From positions 15,038 to 79,037 of the forward strand of contig JAZOOF010000011.1 in NCBI GenBank assembly GCA_045654885.1: a stretch of DNA of 64,000 bases. The letters run 5' to 3'. The stretch comes from HGM04593 sp045654885. Lineage in GTDB: Bacteria; Bacteroidota; Bacteroidia; Bacteroidales; Bacteroidaceae. Position numbers and translations under genes: made by a program. Shown here piece after piece: positions 17,099-26,259 of this stretch (within the stretch, counting starts at the first letter, position 1; each line of letters starts with the position of its first letter). The notes beneath the pieces are model-generated. The model had not been told where the DNA came from and did not search any database. It saw only the letters and a program-made list of their open reading frames with translations.

Positions 17099-18676
17099 TC
17101 ACTTTATCGATGCTACCACATCGGCAGCGGCAGCGGTCATCAGTTTCTCGACATCTGCATTCAGCTGTCCGGCCGAGAGCACATCGAGCACGCTCTCCCT
17201 GTACTTTGAACGCAGCACGTCGAGGAAAAGTTTCTCAAATTCGGGCACCTTGTCAACGGCTATGCCTTGCAGCAGGTTCTTTGTTCCGCAGTAAAGCAGT
17301 GCCACCTGTTCGCCCACCGGCATTGGCGAGTATTGCGGCTGCACCAGCAGGGCATTTGTGCGGCGACCGCGCTCTATGACCATCATTGTAACGGCATCGA
17401 CATCGGTACCGAACTTGGCAAAAGCCTCCAGTTCGCGATACTGTGCCTGGTCAATCTTCAATGTTCCGGCAACGCTCTTCATGGATTTTATCTGCGCGTT
17501 ACCGCCGACACGCGACACCGAAATGCCCACATTCACAGCCGGGCGGAAGCCACGGTTGAAGAGGTCGCTCTCAAGGTATATCTGTCCGTCGGTGATTGAG
17601 ATTACGTTGGTGGGGATATATGCCGACACATCGCCCGCCTGTGTCTCGATGATGGGGAGCGCTGTGAGTGAACCGCCACCCTTAACCTTGCCAACAAGGC
17701 TTGGCGGCAGGTCGTTCATCTGCTCGGCAACCTCCTGCTGGTTTATTATTCTTGCAGCACGCTCAAGCAGACGCGAGTGCAGGTAGAATACATCGCCGGG
17801 ATAGGCCTCGCGGCCCGACGGACGGCGCAGAATGAGCGACACCTCGCGGTATGCCACTGCCTGTTTGGAGAGGTCATCAAACACAACCAGCGCATGGCGG
17901 CCGGTGTCGCGGAAATACTCGCCTATTGCAGCACCCGCCATTGGCGCATAGTACTGCAGTGCAGCAGTGTCGGCAGCCGTTGCAGCAACAACAACGGTAT
18001 AGTCCATTGCGCCATGTGTGCGCAGGGTGTTGACTATTGAGGCCACGGTTGAGCCCTTCTGTCCAATGGCAACATATATGCAATAGACAGGTTTGCCGGC
18101 CTCGTAGCCTGCGCGTTGGTTGAGTATGGTGTCAATGGCAACAGCGGTCTTGCCCGTCTGGCGGTCGCCGATGATGAGCTCGCGCTGGCCGCGGCCTATG
18201 GGAATCATTGAGTCGATGGACTTGAGTCCAGTCTGCAACGGTTCGGTCACCGGCTGACGGAAAATCACACCCGGAGCCTTGCGGTCGAGCGGCATCTCGC
18301 ACTTCTCGCCCTCAATGTCACCCTTGCCGTCGAGCGGCTCGCCAAGCGGGGTGATGACACGGCCAAGCATGGCATCACACACATCAATGGATGCAATGCG
18401 GCGTGTGCGCCTCACGGTCATGCCCTCCTTTATCTTATCGGTAGGGCCAAGCAACACAGCACCGACGTTGTCCTCCTCCAGGTTCATGACAATGGCCTTT
18501 ACGCCGTTGTCGAACTCGAGCAACTCCTCGGCCTCGGCATTGTACAGCCCATATATGCGCACAACGCCATCGCTCACCTGGAGAACGGTTCCCACCTCCT
18601 CATACTCCATCCTGCTCTTCAAGCCACGCAGCTGTTCAAGCAACACACTCGACACCTCACTCGGTTTAATATTCAT
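17099..18676 (-). CDS. atpA: ATP synthase F1 alpha subunit
   Basis: 525 aa; Walker A GDRQTGKT (about 170-177) and the alpha signature PAVNVGISVSRVGG are present. It forms the alpha3beta3 hexamer with AtpD and binds non-catalytic nucleotide. The start MNIKPSEVSSVLLEQL is typical, and its first base overlaps the last base of atpH. Length is normal. Cytoplasmic face of the inner membrane. Confidence 0.98.
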   Translation of the reverse strand: MNIKPSEVSSVLLEQLRGLKSRMEYEEVGTVLQVSDGVVRIYGLYNAEAEELLEFDNGVKAIVMNLEEDNVGAVLLGPTDKIKEGMTVRRTRRIASIDVCDAMLGRVITPLGEPLDGKGDIEGEKCEMPLDRKAPGVIFRQPVTEPLQTGLKSIDSMIPIGRGQRELIIGDRQTGKTAVAIDTILNQRAGYEAGKPVYCIYVAIGQKGSTVASIVNTLRTHGAMDYTVVVAATAADTAALQYYAPMAGAAIGEYFRDTGRHALVVFDDLSKQAVAYREVSLILRRPSGREAYPGDVFYLHSRLLERAARIINQQEVAEQMNDLPPSLVGKVKGGGSLTALPIIETQAGDVSAYIPTNVISITDGQIYLESDLFNRGFRPAVNVGISVSRVGGNAQIKSMKSVAGTLKIDQAQYRELEAFAKFGTDVDAVTMMVIERGRRTNALLVQPQYSPMPVGEQVALLYCGTKNLLQGIAVDKVPEFEKLFLDVLRSKYRESVLDVLSAGQLNADVEKLMTAAAADVVASIK

Positions 18677-19221
18677 TAGACTAACTTTCTGTTTTGTTTT
18701 ACAAATTCAGTTTCAATATCGCGCAACTGCCGCCTGATGCTTGCATCGAGGCGGTGCGTCTCGGTTTCGTAGATGAAGCCGCCCACAATATCCCCATCGA
18801 CAATATTCTGCAACTCGACCGTGGCACCGGCGGGAGCAAATTCCGCCGCCACCCTATCGCAGAACTCCTCGCCTAAAGGCTCGGCTGTGGTGAAACGCAC
18901 GGCAACAATGTTCTTTGCCTTGCGGTAGAGCGACACGTAGCAATGGGCAATGAAAATGAGTAGCGACTCGCGCTCCTCGTCAACCACAAGACGCATGAAA
19001 TCCTCGTACACCGCAGAGCTGTCGACAGCCGAACAGAGCAGCCTCACGCGCTCATCTTTCGACAGCGTGGGAGCAGCAAGCATTGCAGCAAGTTCCTTAA
19101 CCTGTTGCAATGTAGCCATCAGCTGCAACATGTTACGGTAAATTGCATCCTCAACGCCCTGCTCTTTTGCATAGGCAAAAAGAGCCTTGGCATAACGCAT
19201 TGAAACTACTCCTGTATTCAT
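18676..19221 (-). CDS. atpH: ATP synthase F1 delta subunit
   Basis: 181 aa; the N-terminal helical bundle (MRYAKALFAYAKEQ) and C-terminal EFVKQN region fit the OSCP/delta family, which ties F1 to the peripheral stalk. It abuts atpF (which ends at 19222) and shares one base with atpA. Divergent in sequence, as is usual for this subunit, but placed exactly where delta is expected. Confidence 0.95.
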   Translation of the reverse strand: MNTGVVSMRYAKALFAYAKEQGVEDAIYRNMLQLMATLQQVKELAAMLAAPTLSKDERVRLLCSAVDSSAVYEDFMRLVVDEERESLLIFIAHCYVSLYRKAKNIVAVRFTTAEPLGEEFCDRVAAEFAPAGATVELQNIVDGDIVGGFIYETETHRLDASIRRQLRDIETEFVKQNRKLV

Positions 19222-19734
19222 TTACTTCCCGTTTGCCTTCTGTTGACTCCTTGCCTCGTCGACAAGCCTCTCCACATACTGCTGTTGATGTTCCTCGCCG
19301 GCAAGTTCGCGACGCAGAATTTTCTCGGCAACAGCTACGGCAACTTTTGCAGCCTCCTCGCGCACAGCATTCATTGCATCCTCGCGTTGTTGCTCAATCT
19401 CCCGTTTGGCGGCTGCAATAATCCTTTCGGTCTCGGCATCGGCCTTTTCGCGTGCCTCCTTAATTATCTGCTCCCTTGCGGCCGTTGCTTCGCGCAGAAT
19501 CTCAAGCTGCTTCCGGCGCGCCTCCTCAATCAGACCATTGCACTGCTGCTCGATATCCGCAATCTTTTCATTGGCTTCCTTTGCTCCTTTCAGTGCCTCG
19601 TCAATGTACTGTTTGCGGGCATCAATCATCGAGGTGATGATTGGGAAGCCATACTTGTAGAGCACATAGAACACCACTCCGAATGCCAAAAGCATCCAGA
19701 ACAGCAGACCGGCATCGGGCAATAACAGTGACAT
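19222..19734 (-). CDS. atpF: ATP synthase Fo subunit b
   Basis: 170 aa; one N-terminal membrane helix (PDAGLLFWMLLAFGVVFYVL) followed by a long charged coiled coil rich in Glu, Lys and Ala, the peripheral stalk. Spaced 21 bases after atpE and directly abutting atpH. Normal length. Confidence 0.96.
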   Translation of the reverse strand: MSLLLPDAGLLFWMLLAFGVVFYVLYKYGFPIITSMIDARKQYIDEALKGAKEANEKIADIEQQCNGLIEEARRKQLEILREATAAREQIIKEAREKADAETERIIAAAKREIEQQREDAMNAVREEAAKVAVAVAEKILRRELAGEEHQQQYVERLVDEARSQQKANGK

Positions 19735-19755
19735 CCTTGAATAGATTTTATTCCG

Positions 19756-20019
19756 TTACACAAAGAGCACCAGGAAGCAAACCACGATGGCGAACATTGC
19801 CACACCCTCAATGAGGGCTGCAGCAAGAATCATACCCGAGCGGATGTCACCGGCAGCCTCGGGCTGACGTGCGATAGACTCGAGCGCCGTACAACCGATG
19901 CGGCTGATACCCATCGCAGCAGCAAAAACTGCGGCAGCGGCAGCAAATGCAGCACCCAGGTTTGCCAATGAAGCACCTGTGATAGCATCAAGTAAAATAG
20001 TCATAAACATAGTTTCCAA
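19756..20019 (-). CDS. atpE: ATP synthase Fo subunit c (ring)
   Basis: 87 aa, two membrane helices joined by the polar loop ARQPEA. The ion-binding glutamate lies in the second helix (AALIEGVAMFAIV). The glutamine and serine/threonine ligands typical of sodium-binding c-rings are not seen, which favours protons; this is an inference. A second ATG three codons in (20010) is an alternative start. Confidence 0.96.
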   Translation of the reverse strand: METMFMTILLDAITGASLANLGAAFAAAAAVFAAAMGISRIGCTALESIARQPEAAGDIRSGMILAAALIEGVAMFAIVVCFLVLFV

Positions 20020-20096
20020 TATTTAAAGGTTAATAATTATCTCATTCCTGCTCTCAGCATGACAGGTACGCGCAGGCCAACTGCCATATTACACCG

Positions 20097-21173
20097 TCAA
20101 TGCCCGTCCTTGCGGTGTTCGGGCTGCGAGAGACCTATGAACACCGATGAGAGCATGGTAAACACGAATGCCTGTATAAAGGCGACAAGCAACTCCAGCA
20201 CATTCATGAAAATGGTGAAGAAAACCGACACCACCGTCATTGCGCTGCCAATATACACATTCACCGCCATTGTAACAAATATGATTGAGACAAAGGCAAG
20301 CAGCGCCGTGTGCCCGGCAAGTATGTTTGCAAACAGACGTATTGTCAGGGCAAAGGGCTTCACCACCACACCCACAAGCTCAATTATAGGCATCAGGGGG
20401 ACAGGCACTTTAAGCCACGTGGGCACGTCGGGCCAGAAGAGTTCCTTATAATACTCCTTGTTGCCGAACAGGTTCACAGCCACAAAGGTGCAGAGCGCAA
20501 GGGCCAGGGCTACGGAAATGTTGCCTGTGACGTTGGCCCCACCGGGGAAGATGGGCAGCAATCCCATGAGGTTTGTGAGGAATATCATAAAGAAGACCGT
20601 CAGCAGGAAAGGTACATACTTTTTATACGTGCTGCCCACATTGGGTTTTATCACACCCTCCACAACCATCACAATCACCATTTCCATAATACCCACAAAG
20701 CCACGTGGAGCCTCATCGGTTGGTTTGCGGTTCCTGTACCACCGTGCAGTGCCCACTACAATAACAATAAGCAGCAGTGATATGATGAACACCGAGACGA
20801 CAGTCTTTGTTAGCGAGAGGTCGAGCATGGGGCGCCGTTCATTGCCATAGGCATCAAGTTCCACAATCTTGCCCTCGAAATTACCGCTTTTGGATATGCT
20901 GAAGCCTTTATACTCGGGAGCATGGTGGAACACCGACGAAGAGAACACCTCCCAGCCGGTGCGCGAAGAGTAAAGGATTATAGGCAGGGGTAATGTAACG
21001 TGCGTGTCGCCAATGGTGGTTATGTGCCACTCATAGGAGTCCTTCACGTGGTCGAAGATAATCTTCTTCACATCGACAGCCTTGGCCTCGGCATCGTCAT
21101 GCAAAGCACCGGCCGCCGCCCCACAGCAAGGCAACAGCATCAACAGCAACATTATGTACCTTAACATCCTCAT
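20097..21173 (-). CDS. atpB: ATP synthase Fo subunit a
   Basis: 358 aa. An N-terminal signal-like segment (MRMLRYIMLLLMLLPCCG) and a ~110-residue periplasmic extension precede the usual five or six helices, a form common in Bacteroidetes. The essential arginine is in LTIRLFANILAGH. The start overlaps the preceding gene by one base (TGATG), so they are coupled. It forms the ion half-channels against the c-ring. Confidence 0.96.
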   Translation of the reverse strand: MRMLRYIMLLLMLLPCCGAAAGALHDDAEAKAVDVKKIIFDHVKDSYEWHITTIGDTHVTLPLPIILYSSRTGWEVFSSSVFHHAPEYKGFSISKSGNFEGKIVELDAYGNERRPMLDLSLTKTVVSVFIISLLLIVIVVGTARWYRNRKPTDEAPRGFVGIMEMVIVMVVEGVIKPNVGSTYKKYVPFLLTVFFMIFLTNLMGLLPIFPGGANVTGNISVALALALCTFVAVNLFGNKEYYKELFWPDVPTWLKVPVPLMPIIELVGVVVKPFALTIRLFANILAGHTALLAFVSIIFVTMAVNVYIGSAMTVVSVFFTIFMNVLELLVAFIQAFVFTMLSSVFIGLSQPEHRKDGH

Positions 21174-21556
21174 CAGTTGTTCTTTATCACTCTTTTCTTC
21201 AAACGGAACACGTATATATTCTCAACAACCATCATGGCAAAAGTGTAGATGAGAAAAGTCACCAGCACGCCTGTTGCCTGCTCCCTGAAGATGAAACACA
21301 TTGCAAGCAGCGCAGCCAACGAAAGTATCAGTTTCATGGATTTGAAAACCATGAACTGCCTGATGAACTGCTTGGCATCGGCCGGTTGCGCCATCACTGC
21401 AAAAGGCACGGCATAGAGAGCCATGAAAAACAGCGGCACCAACAAGTGCGCCTTGCCTGCATAAGCAGGGAACATCACACCAAGCACCACCTCGCCCGCC
21501 ACCGTCATCAACAGCAGCATGGCAAACAGTATGAGTATCGTCTTTATTTTGTTCAT
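21173..21556 (-). CDS. Four-helix membrane protein of the ATP synthase operon (AtpI-like position)
   Basis: 127 aa with four predicted membrane helices (about 5-27, 38-58, 74-92 and 95-116) and a basic C-terminus ending KKRVIKNN. It is conserved in position between epsilon and subunit a in Bacteroidetes operons, where AtpI-type assembly proteins often lie. The sequence itself does not show a clear AtpI motif. Its stop overlaps the atpB start. Role in c-ring assembly is inferred from position only. Confidence 0.7.
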   Translation of the reverse strand: MNKIKTILILFAMLLLMTVAGEVVLGVMFPAYAGKAHLLVPLFFMALYAVPFAVMAQPADAKQFIRQFMVFKSMKLILSLAALLAMCFIFREQATGVLVTFLIYTFAMMVVENIYVFRLKKRVIKNN

Positions 21557-21900
21557 TATGTCATTTATTATTTACCCCTCCGCCTACGGCACCTCCCCTA
21601 AAACAGGGGAGGAATAAATAGCCGGTGTTGTCGGGGCTTTGTTTTAGTCTTCAATCATGCTCGCTGTAAAAGCTCAAGCAAGCTTGCTTTTGCTCGCTTA
21701 ACCGCAGTTTTAATCCCACTTCGTGTGGTTGAACCTGCTTTCGCTCGGCATAGTAAAAGTAAACTTTTCCTCTGCTCTCGCTTAACCGCAGCTTTCACAT
21801 TTCAGCTTTAACCTTTCCGCTTTCAGTTTTCACCTTTAACCGCACACATGCGGTTGAACCTTGGCTGCGCTCGTTGTAAAAACTCAAGTAAACTTGGTTT
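21557..21900. repeat. Repeat-filled gap between atpC and the membrane gene
   Basis: 344 bases with no credible gene. A ~45-base unit around TGTAAAAGCTCAAGCAAGC (from about 21664) recurs as TGTAAAAACTCAAGTAAAC (from about 21873), and AACCGCA-type hairpins occur between them. A CCCCTCCGCCTACGGC/CCCCTAAAACAGGGGAGG palindrome sits at the left end. The operon tolerates this insertion-like cluster. Confidence 0.6.
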
Positions 21901-22170
21901 TCACTCGCTTGCGCAAGCTTCCACCTCAATTAATGCCGTCACCTTGTTATTCCGCACCTCGACAAAGCCGCTCTGCACAGCCATCGTCTGTTTCTCCTTT
22001 CCAATTTTCCATTTTATATTGCCGGCACACAGGGTCGAGACCAACGGTGCATGGTTGTAGAGCACCGTGAAAGGTGCCTTTGTACCCGGCAACATCACCC
22101 ACTCCACCATGCCGGTGAAAAGGTGTTTCTCGGGCGAGACAATCTCCAGTTCAAACAAATCCTCATCCAT
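21901..22170 (-). CDS. atpC: ATP synthase F1 epsilon subunit (short form)
   Basis: 89 aa, beginning MDEDLFELEIVSPEKHLF. Only the N-terminal beta-sandwich is present; the C-terminal helical hairpin that inhibits ATP hydrolysis in other bacteria is missing, as is usual in Bacteroidetes. It starts 4 bases after atpD. It links gamma to the c-ring. Confidence 0.94.
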   Translation of the reverse strand: MDEDLFELEIVSPEKHLFTGMVEWVMLPGTKAPFTVLYNHAPLVSTLCAGNIKWKIGKEKQTMAVQSGFVEVRNNKVTALIEVEACASE

Positions 22171-22174
22171 GGCA

Positions 22175-23698
22175 TCACTTCAATTGGTCGAGTATCTGTT
22201 TACCCTTGGCAATTGCCTCGTCTATGGTGCCCACGTTCAGGAATGCCTGCTCGGGCAAGTGGTCGAGTTCACCGTCAAGTATCATGTTGAAACCGCGTAT
22301 TGTCTCCTCAATGGGCACCATAACACCTTTCAGTCCGGTAAACTGCTCGGCCACCGTGAATGGCTGCGACAGGAAGCGCTGCACACGGCGTGCGCGGTTG
22401 ACGGTAAGGCGGTCCTCATCGGACAACTCCTCCATTCCAAGGATTGAAATGATATCCTGCAACTCCTTGTTGCGCTGCAGAATCTGTTTCACCCTCTGCG
22501 CAGTGTCATAGTGTTCACGCCCAACAATATTGGCATCGAGGATGCGCGATGTAGAGTCGAGCGGGTCCACCGCCGGGTATATGCCAAGCTCGGCAATCTT
22601 GCGGCTGAGCACCGTTGTAGCATCGAGATGCGTGAACGTTGTTGCAGGCGCAGGGTCGGTAAGGTCGTCGGCAGGCACGTAAACGGCCTGAACCGATGTG
22701 ATTGAGCCGTGGATTGTCGACGCAATGCGCTCTTGCATTGCACCCATTTCGCTGGCCAGTGTAGGCTGATAACCTACAGAACCGGGCATGCGGCCAAGAA
22801 GCGCCGACACCTCGGAACCGGCCTGTGTAAAACGGAATATGTTATCAATGAAAAAGAGTATATCGTTGCGTTTTCCGTCGGCAGCACCTGCATCGCGGAA
22901 AGCCTCGGCAACCGTCAGGCCCGACAGCGCCACTGCGGCACGCGCACCGGGAGGTTCGTTCATCTGGCCGTAGACCAACGTTGCCTGCGACTTCGCAACC
23001 TCGGCAAAATCCACCTTCGACAAATCCCAACCACCATTCTCCATATCCTTCTTGAACCCGTCGCCATAGCGTATTACGTTCGACCCAATCATCTCACGCA
23101 ACAGGTCATTACCCTCGCGTGTTCTCTCACCCACTCCGGCAAACACAGAATAGCCGTTGTAGCCCTTGGCAATGTTGTTGATGAGCTCCATTATGAGCAC
23201 CGTCTTTCCCACACCGGCACCACCGAAAAGACCAATCTTTCCACCCTTGCAATAGGGTTCAAGCAGGTCTATGACCTTTATACCTGTGTAAAGCACCTCC
23301 TGCACCGTTGAGAGTTCCTCGAACTTGGGCGCGTCGCGGTGAATGGGATAGGCACCTTCGTTGTCAAGGCTGCCAAGCCCGTCTATGGGAGCACCCACCA
23401 CGTTCATCATGCGCCCTTTTATCTGTGCGCCCATGGGCATGGTAATGGGCTGTCCCATGGCCACCACCTTCATTCCGCGAGAAAGCCCCGCAGTCCTGTC
23501 CATGGCTACGGTGCGCACCGTGTCGTCACCGATGTGCTGCTGCACCTCGAGTATGAGTTCACGCCCGTCGGGCATCACCACCTTGAGCGCCTCATATATT
23601 GCAGGCAGAAAAACCTTGCCTTCGCCTTCATCGGCATCGAAACAGACATCGATGACAGCACCTATAACCTGGGCTATGTACCCTATCCTTTGCGACAT
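22175..23698 (-). CDS. atpD: ATP synthase F1 beta subunit
   Basis: 507 aa, the catalytic subunit. Walker A GGAGVGKTV, the GERTREGNDL motif with catalytic Glu, and the Walker B-type FFIDNIFRFTQAGSEVS are all visible. It is the first gene of the operon, which is the Bacteroidetes arrangement (beta and epsilon first). A promoter with well-spaced -33 and -7 boxes lies upstream. Length slightly exceeds the bacterial average because of the internal loops. Confidence 0.98.
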   Translation of the reverse strand: MSQRIGYIAQVIGAVIDVCFDADEGEGKVFLPAIYEALKVVMPDGRELILEVQQHIGDDTVRTVAMDRTAGLSRGMKVVAMGQPITMPMGAQIKGRMMNVVGAPIDGLGSLDNEGAYPIHRDAPKFEELSTVQEVLYTGIKVIDLLEPYCKGGKIGLFGGAGVGKTVLIMELINNIAKGYNGYSVFAGVGERTREGNDLLREMIGSNVIRYGDGFKKDMENGGWDLSKVDFAEVAKSQATLVYGQMNEPPGARAAVALSGLTVAEAFRDAGAADGKRNDILFFIDNIFRFTQAGSEVSALLGRMPGSVGYQPTLASEMGAMQERIASTIHGSITSVQAVYVPADDLTDPAPATTFTHLDATTVLSRKIAELGIYPAVDPLDSTSRILDANIVGREHYDTAQRVKQILQRNKELQDIISILGMEELSDEDRLTVNRARRVQRFLSQPFTVAEQFTGLKGVMVPIEETIRGFNMILDGELDHLPEQAFLNVGTIDEAIAKGKQILDQLK

Positions 23699-23778
23699 AA
23701 TCTACAGTTTAAATATAAACCAACCGAATTGGATTTTGTTTCTAAAAACACCTATATCGGCATTTTAGCAATAAAATC

Positions 23779-23808
23779 CAAATATACGGTTTTTTCCTTA
23801 ATTTCAAA
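23779..23808 (-). promoter_or_regulatory. Promoter of the ATP synthase operon
   Basis: On the minus strand TTTG (23808-23805), an 18-base spacer and TATATTTG (23786-23779) match the Bacteroidetes -33/-7 consensus. Transcription would begin about 75 bases before the atpD start. Confidence 0.65.
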
Positions 23809-23847
23809 AGGAACACTCCCTAAATCAACAACAATTAACAAAAAAAG

Positions 23848-23872
23848 ACTGCCGGTTTAACACACGGCAGTC
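23848..23872 (-). terminator. Terminator downstream of the S24 repressor gene
   Basis: Arms GACTGCCG (23848-23855) and CGGCAGTC (23865-23872) are perfect, and on the minus strand the stem is followed by a run of T. It ends the repressor transcript before the atp promoter. Confidence 0.75.
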
Positions 23873-23932
23873 AATATATTGCGCATAGACCGCATGGAAA
23901 AACGGTCCTTTAACACGTTGCAAAATGGAGAA

Positions 23933-24562
23933 TCAGAACATCTCAATCCTGTTCACAACCTTGAACAGCGCGCACACATCGTTCTTGTGGATGGGGAACG
24001 AAGGATAGTTGGGCGACACGCACCATATGAGGTTAGGGTCGTTGTTGTCGTGATAGCAACGCTTTATCATTCGGTTGTCGTTTGTCACCACCATATATAC
24101 ATCGCCATGCACGATACCATCGTTACGGTTCACTCTTTTCACGCCGACAATGTCGCCATCATTTATTTCCGGCTCCATAGACGTACCCGAAACAGGGAAG
24201 TAGAAATCGGCACTCTTGCCCGGCAACGAGATATAAGAAGTTGGTGTCTCGCGGCCACCGTCGAGCACGTCCTTGAAGCCTGCACTCACCGGCAGGTCGT
24301 TATAGAAAGGAACCTGATAGGCCGGAGCCGCCTGTGGCACATTTAGCATACCACCTTCCCCCAACAGAAGCCAAAGTGGAGAAATCTCGGTAAATGTGTC
24401 AAGTATTGCATAAAGCAAATCCATACTTATGTTACCATCCTCGTTCACCTGTCTGTTCAGGGTACGCTGCGGGATAGAGAGCACCTTGCTTGCCCTGTTC
24501 ACGTTGATTTTCTTATAACGAAGCACCTCTGCCACACGCTGTTTTATACCATTATCTTTCAT
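23933..24562 (-). CDS. LexA/S24-type phage-like repressor
   Basis: 209 aa. The N-terminal helix-turn-helix (VNRASKVLSIPQRTLNRQVN) is followed by a C-terminal S24 peptidase domain with catalytic Ser128 in SGTSMEPEI and Lys167 in RMIKRCY. A cleavage-type Ala94-Gly95 bond (VSAGF) lies between the domains. This is the plan of self-cleaving phage repressors and HTH/S24 regulators. It is divergent from the gene at 24808 and may control it. No other phage genes adjoin it; the nearest phage-like block is 18 kb away and could be under its control after DNA damage, which is speculation. Confidence 0.88.
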   Translation of the reverse strand: MKDNGIKQRVAEVLRYKKINVNRASKVLSIPQRTLNRQVNEDGNISMDLLYAILDTFTEISPLWLLLGEGGMLNVPQAAPAYQVPFYNDLPVSAGFKDVLDGGRETPTSYISLPGKSADFYFPVSGTSMEPEINDGDIVGVKRVNRNDGIVHGDVYMVVTNDNRMIKRCYHDNNDPNLIWCVSPNYPSFPIHKNDVCALFKVVNRIEMF

Positions 24563-24674
24563 ATCAAATTATTATTTACCTGTTAATCAAACCAATACAC
24601 ACCGCCTTATTTAGACAGCTTCCAAAATAGCAACTTTTTACTAATTCAACAACTCGTTTTTGGATATTAGCGCT

Positions 24675-24682
24675 TATATTTG
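24675..24682 (+). promoter_or_regulatory. -7 box upstream of the 129-aa gene
   Basis: TATATTTG fits the -7 consensus in the divergent region between the repressor and the gene at 24808. A nearby AGCC-n6-GGCT pair (from 24685) could be an operator. No convincing -33 box was found. Confidence 0.4.
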
Positions 24683-24807
24683 TAGCCACAAACGGCTATT
24701 TGTATTATTTCATATCTCTACAGGGACAAATAAAGCAGAAAATCCAATACCCTGACAAACATAATACAAATAAAATTAACTACAAAACAAATAATTATCG
24801 ATTTACT

Positions 24808-25197
24808 ATGAGAAGTAGAGTTATTGTAAAATGCCGGGAGATTCTCGGCTACTATTACGAAAAGGTCATGGAGTGGGTGCACTCCATAAGTTGCAGAATA
24901 TTCGCAAAGGAGGCAACAGGCAGAAGCCTCATCGAGGAGTACATTATATATGAACCGTTTACGCGCGAGGATTTTGTTAAGGAGTTCCTTAGCGAGCGCA
25001 CACGCAACACCACCGCAAACAACTACTGCATAAGGATAATGACAGCACCGTGCGAGGGGAGCAGCACCCGCACCAACGGCACTACCCAAGTCATAGGGAA
25101 AGCCCGCCTTCTGAGAAAAGACACACTCATCGACGAGGCAAGACTTGTAATAAAGAACCGGGAGAAGAACCTGATATATTGGGAATTTGACAAGTGA
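24808..25197 (+). CDS. Hypothetical protein (129 aa) divergent from the repressor
   Basis: It starts at MRSRVIVKCREILGYYYEKV; the open frame extends upstream but that part is AT-rich leader sequence. The protein is basic in its first third and mixed alpha/beta afterwards, without a signal peptide. The family is not recognised. Position opposite an S24 repressor suggests a gene under SOS-like or phage-like control. Confidence 0.5.
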   Translation: MRSRVIVKCREILGYYYEKVMEWVHSISCRIFAKEATGRSLIEEYIIYEPFTREDFVKEFLSERTRNTTANNYCIRIMTAPCEGSSTRTNGTTQVIGKARLLRKDTLIDEARLVIKNREKNLIYWEFDK

Positions 25198-25354
25198 ACG
25201 ACAAAGTAGAAATTTAGCGTGAACAAGCACACAAATTAAAAATTCTGAAAGGAAAATATTTGTGAACGGTTGCAAAAATAATGTCGGCTTCGATTTTGCT
25301 CACTATTATAGTCTACGGCAGTCCTCAACCTTGATTGTTCACTTTATTTTACTT

Positions 25355-26014
25355 CAAGTCTTTCTTTCATCTACTTTCGTCGCGCGAAAGTAGCAAAGCG
25401 CCCGTCACCGGCAAAATCAGTCATAACAGCCTTCTGCTCGCGAGTCGCAAGCGACATCCCTCGGTCGGCTGAGCGCTGGAGCGCACTCCTTTGGGGAGCT
25501 AAAGCTCCCGTCGTCGCAAACATTGCTCGCCCGCAATGGTGCCGCAAACAGCTCTTCGTTCAAGCACCGGGGACAAAACAACTCGCTTTTCACGCAATAA
25601 CAGCATCGCGTATATGCACCGCTCAAACAAATTTTGTCCTGTTTCCGATGCTTGCCCGGCTGTTTGCTGTGATTTTGATGGTGCCAGTTTTAAAATATTA
25701 GCATTTTACGCGCTAAAGTCAATGATGTATGCCTATGAATCTTCATTGCAAAGGTAATTCCCCGCCAACGGCGGAAGGGCAGCGTTGGGAGGCACAGCGA
25801 GTAGCCGAGCAATGCTTGGAAAAAGGCGACATGATGTTTGAGCGAAGCGAGTTCTTGCCGCCCCAAGCATTGCGACAAGCAGCGAGCGGCGAGGGGCGAA
25901 CCGACTGAAAGATGTCGCAAAGCGACTCTTGAACAAAGGAAGCACCGAATGACGTACACGACTGCCCGGTTCTTTGGTACTTTCTGTCACACAGAAAGTA
26001 CATGTAGAAAGACT
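25355..26014. repeat. ~660-bp non-coding element with hairpin-bearing inverted ends
   Basis: The left end (25355-25400) and right end (25972-26014) are inverted copies: AGTCTTTCT, then TACTTTC-n7-9-GAAAGTA, then CAAAG. Each end therefore carries its own hairpin. The interior has no credible gene but contains many short palindromes and GAGCGAAGCGA-like tracts. It behaves like a non-autonomous mobile or large dispersed intergenic element of Bacteroidetes. The rest of the 25198-26259 gap shows nothing else. Confidence 0.6.
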
Positions 26015-26259
26015 ACAGTAGAAATCTAAGATAACTGAACAAGGTTGAAAATTGCGAGTAAGCAAGTGTGGGTAAACTTGTTTACACACAAAGCGAGCGA
26101 AAGCAATTACAACGAAATTAAAATGTCAGTTAATTTAATACATCAATAAGCTATATCCCAAACTTAAAGTAAACCAGATTATCCACATGAACCAAGTGAA
26201 CGGCAAAGGCCTCAAGGGGCTAAAAGCAAAAATAGAATAACAAACAAAAAGAACACACC

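Noticed and set aside
25417..26089. Several short frames inside the non-coding element
   Set aside because: All are mutually overlapping and consist of repeat sequence; none has a plausible start context or domain.
26187..26240. 17-codon frame starting MNQVNGKGLKGLKA upstream of the 70-aa membrane gene
   Set aside because: Too short to support; it could be a leader peptide, but no attenuator hairpin follows.
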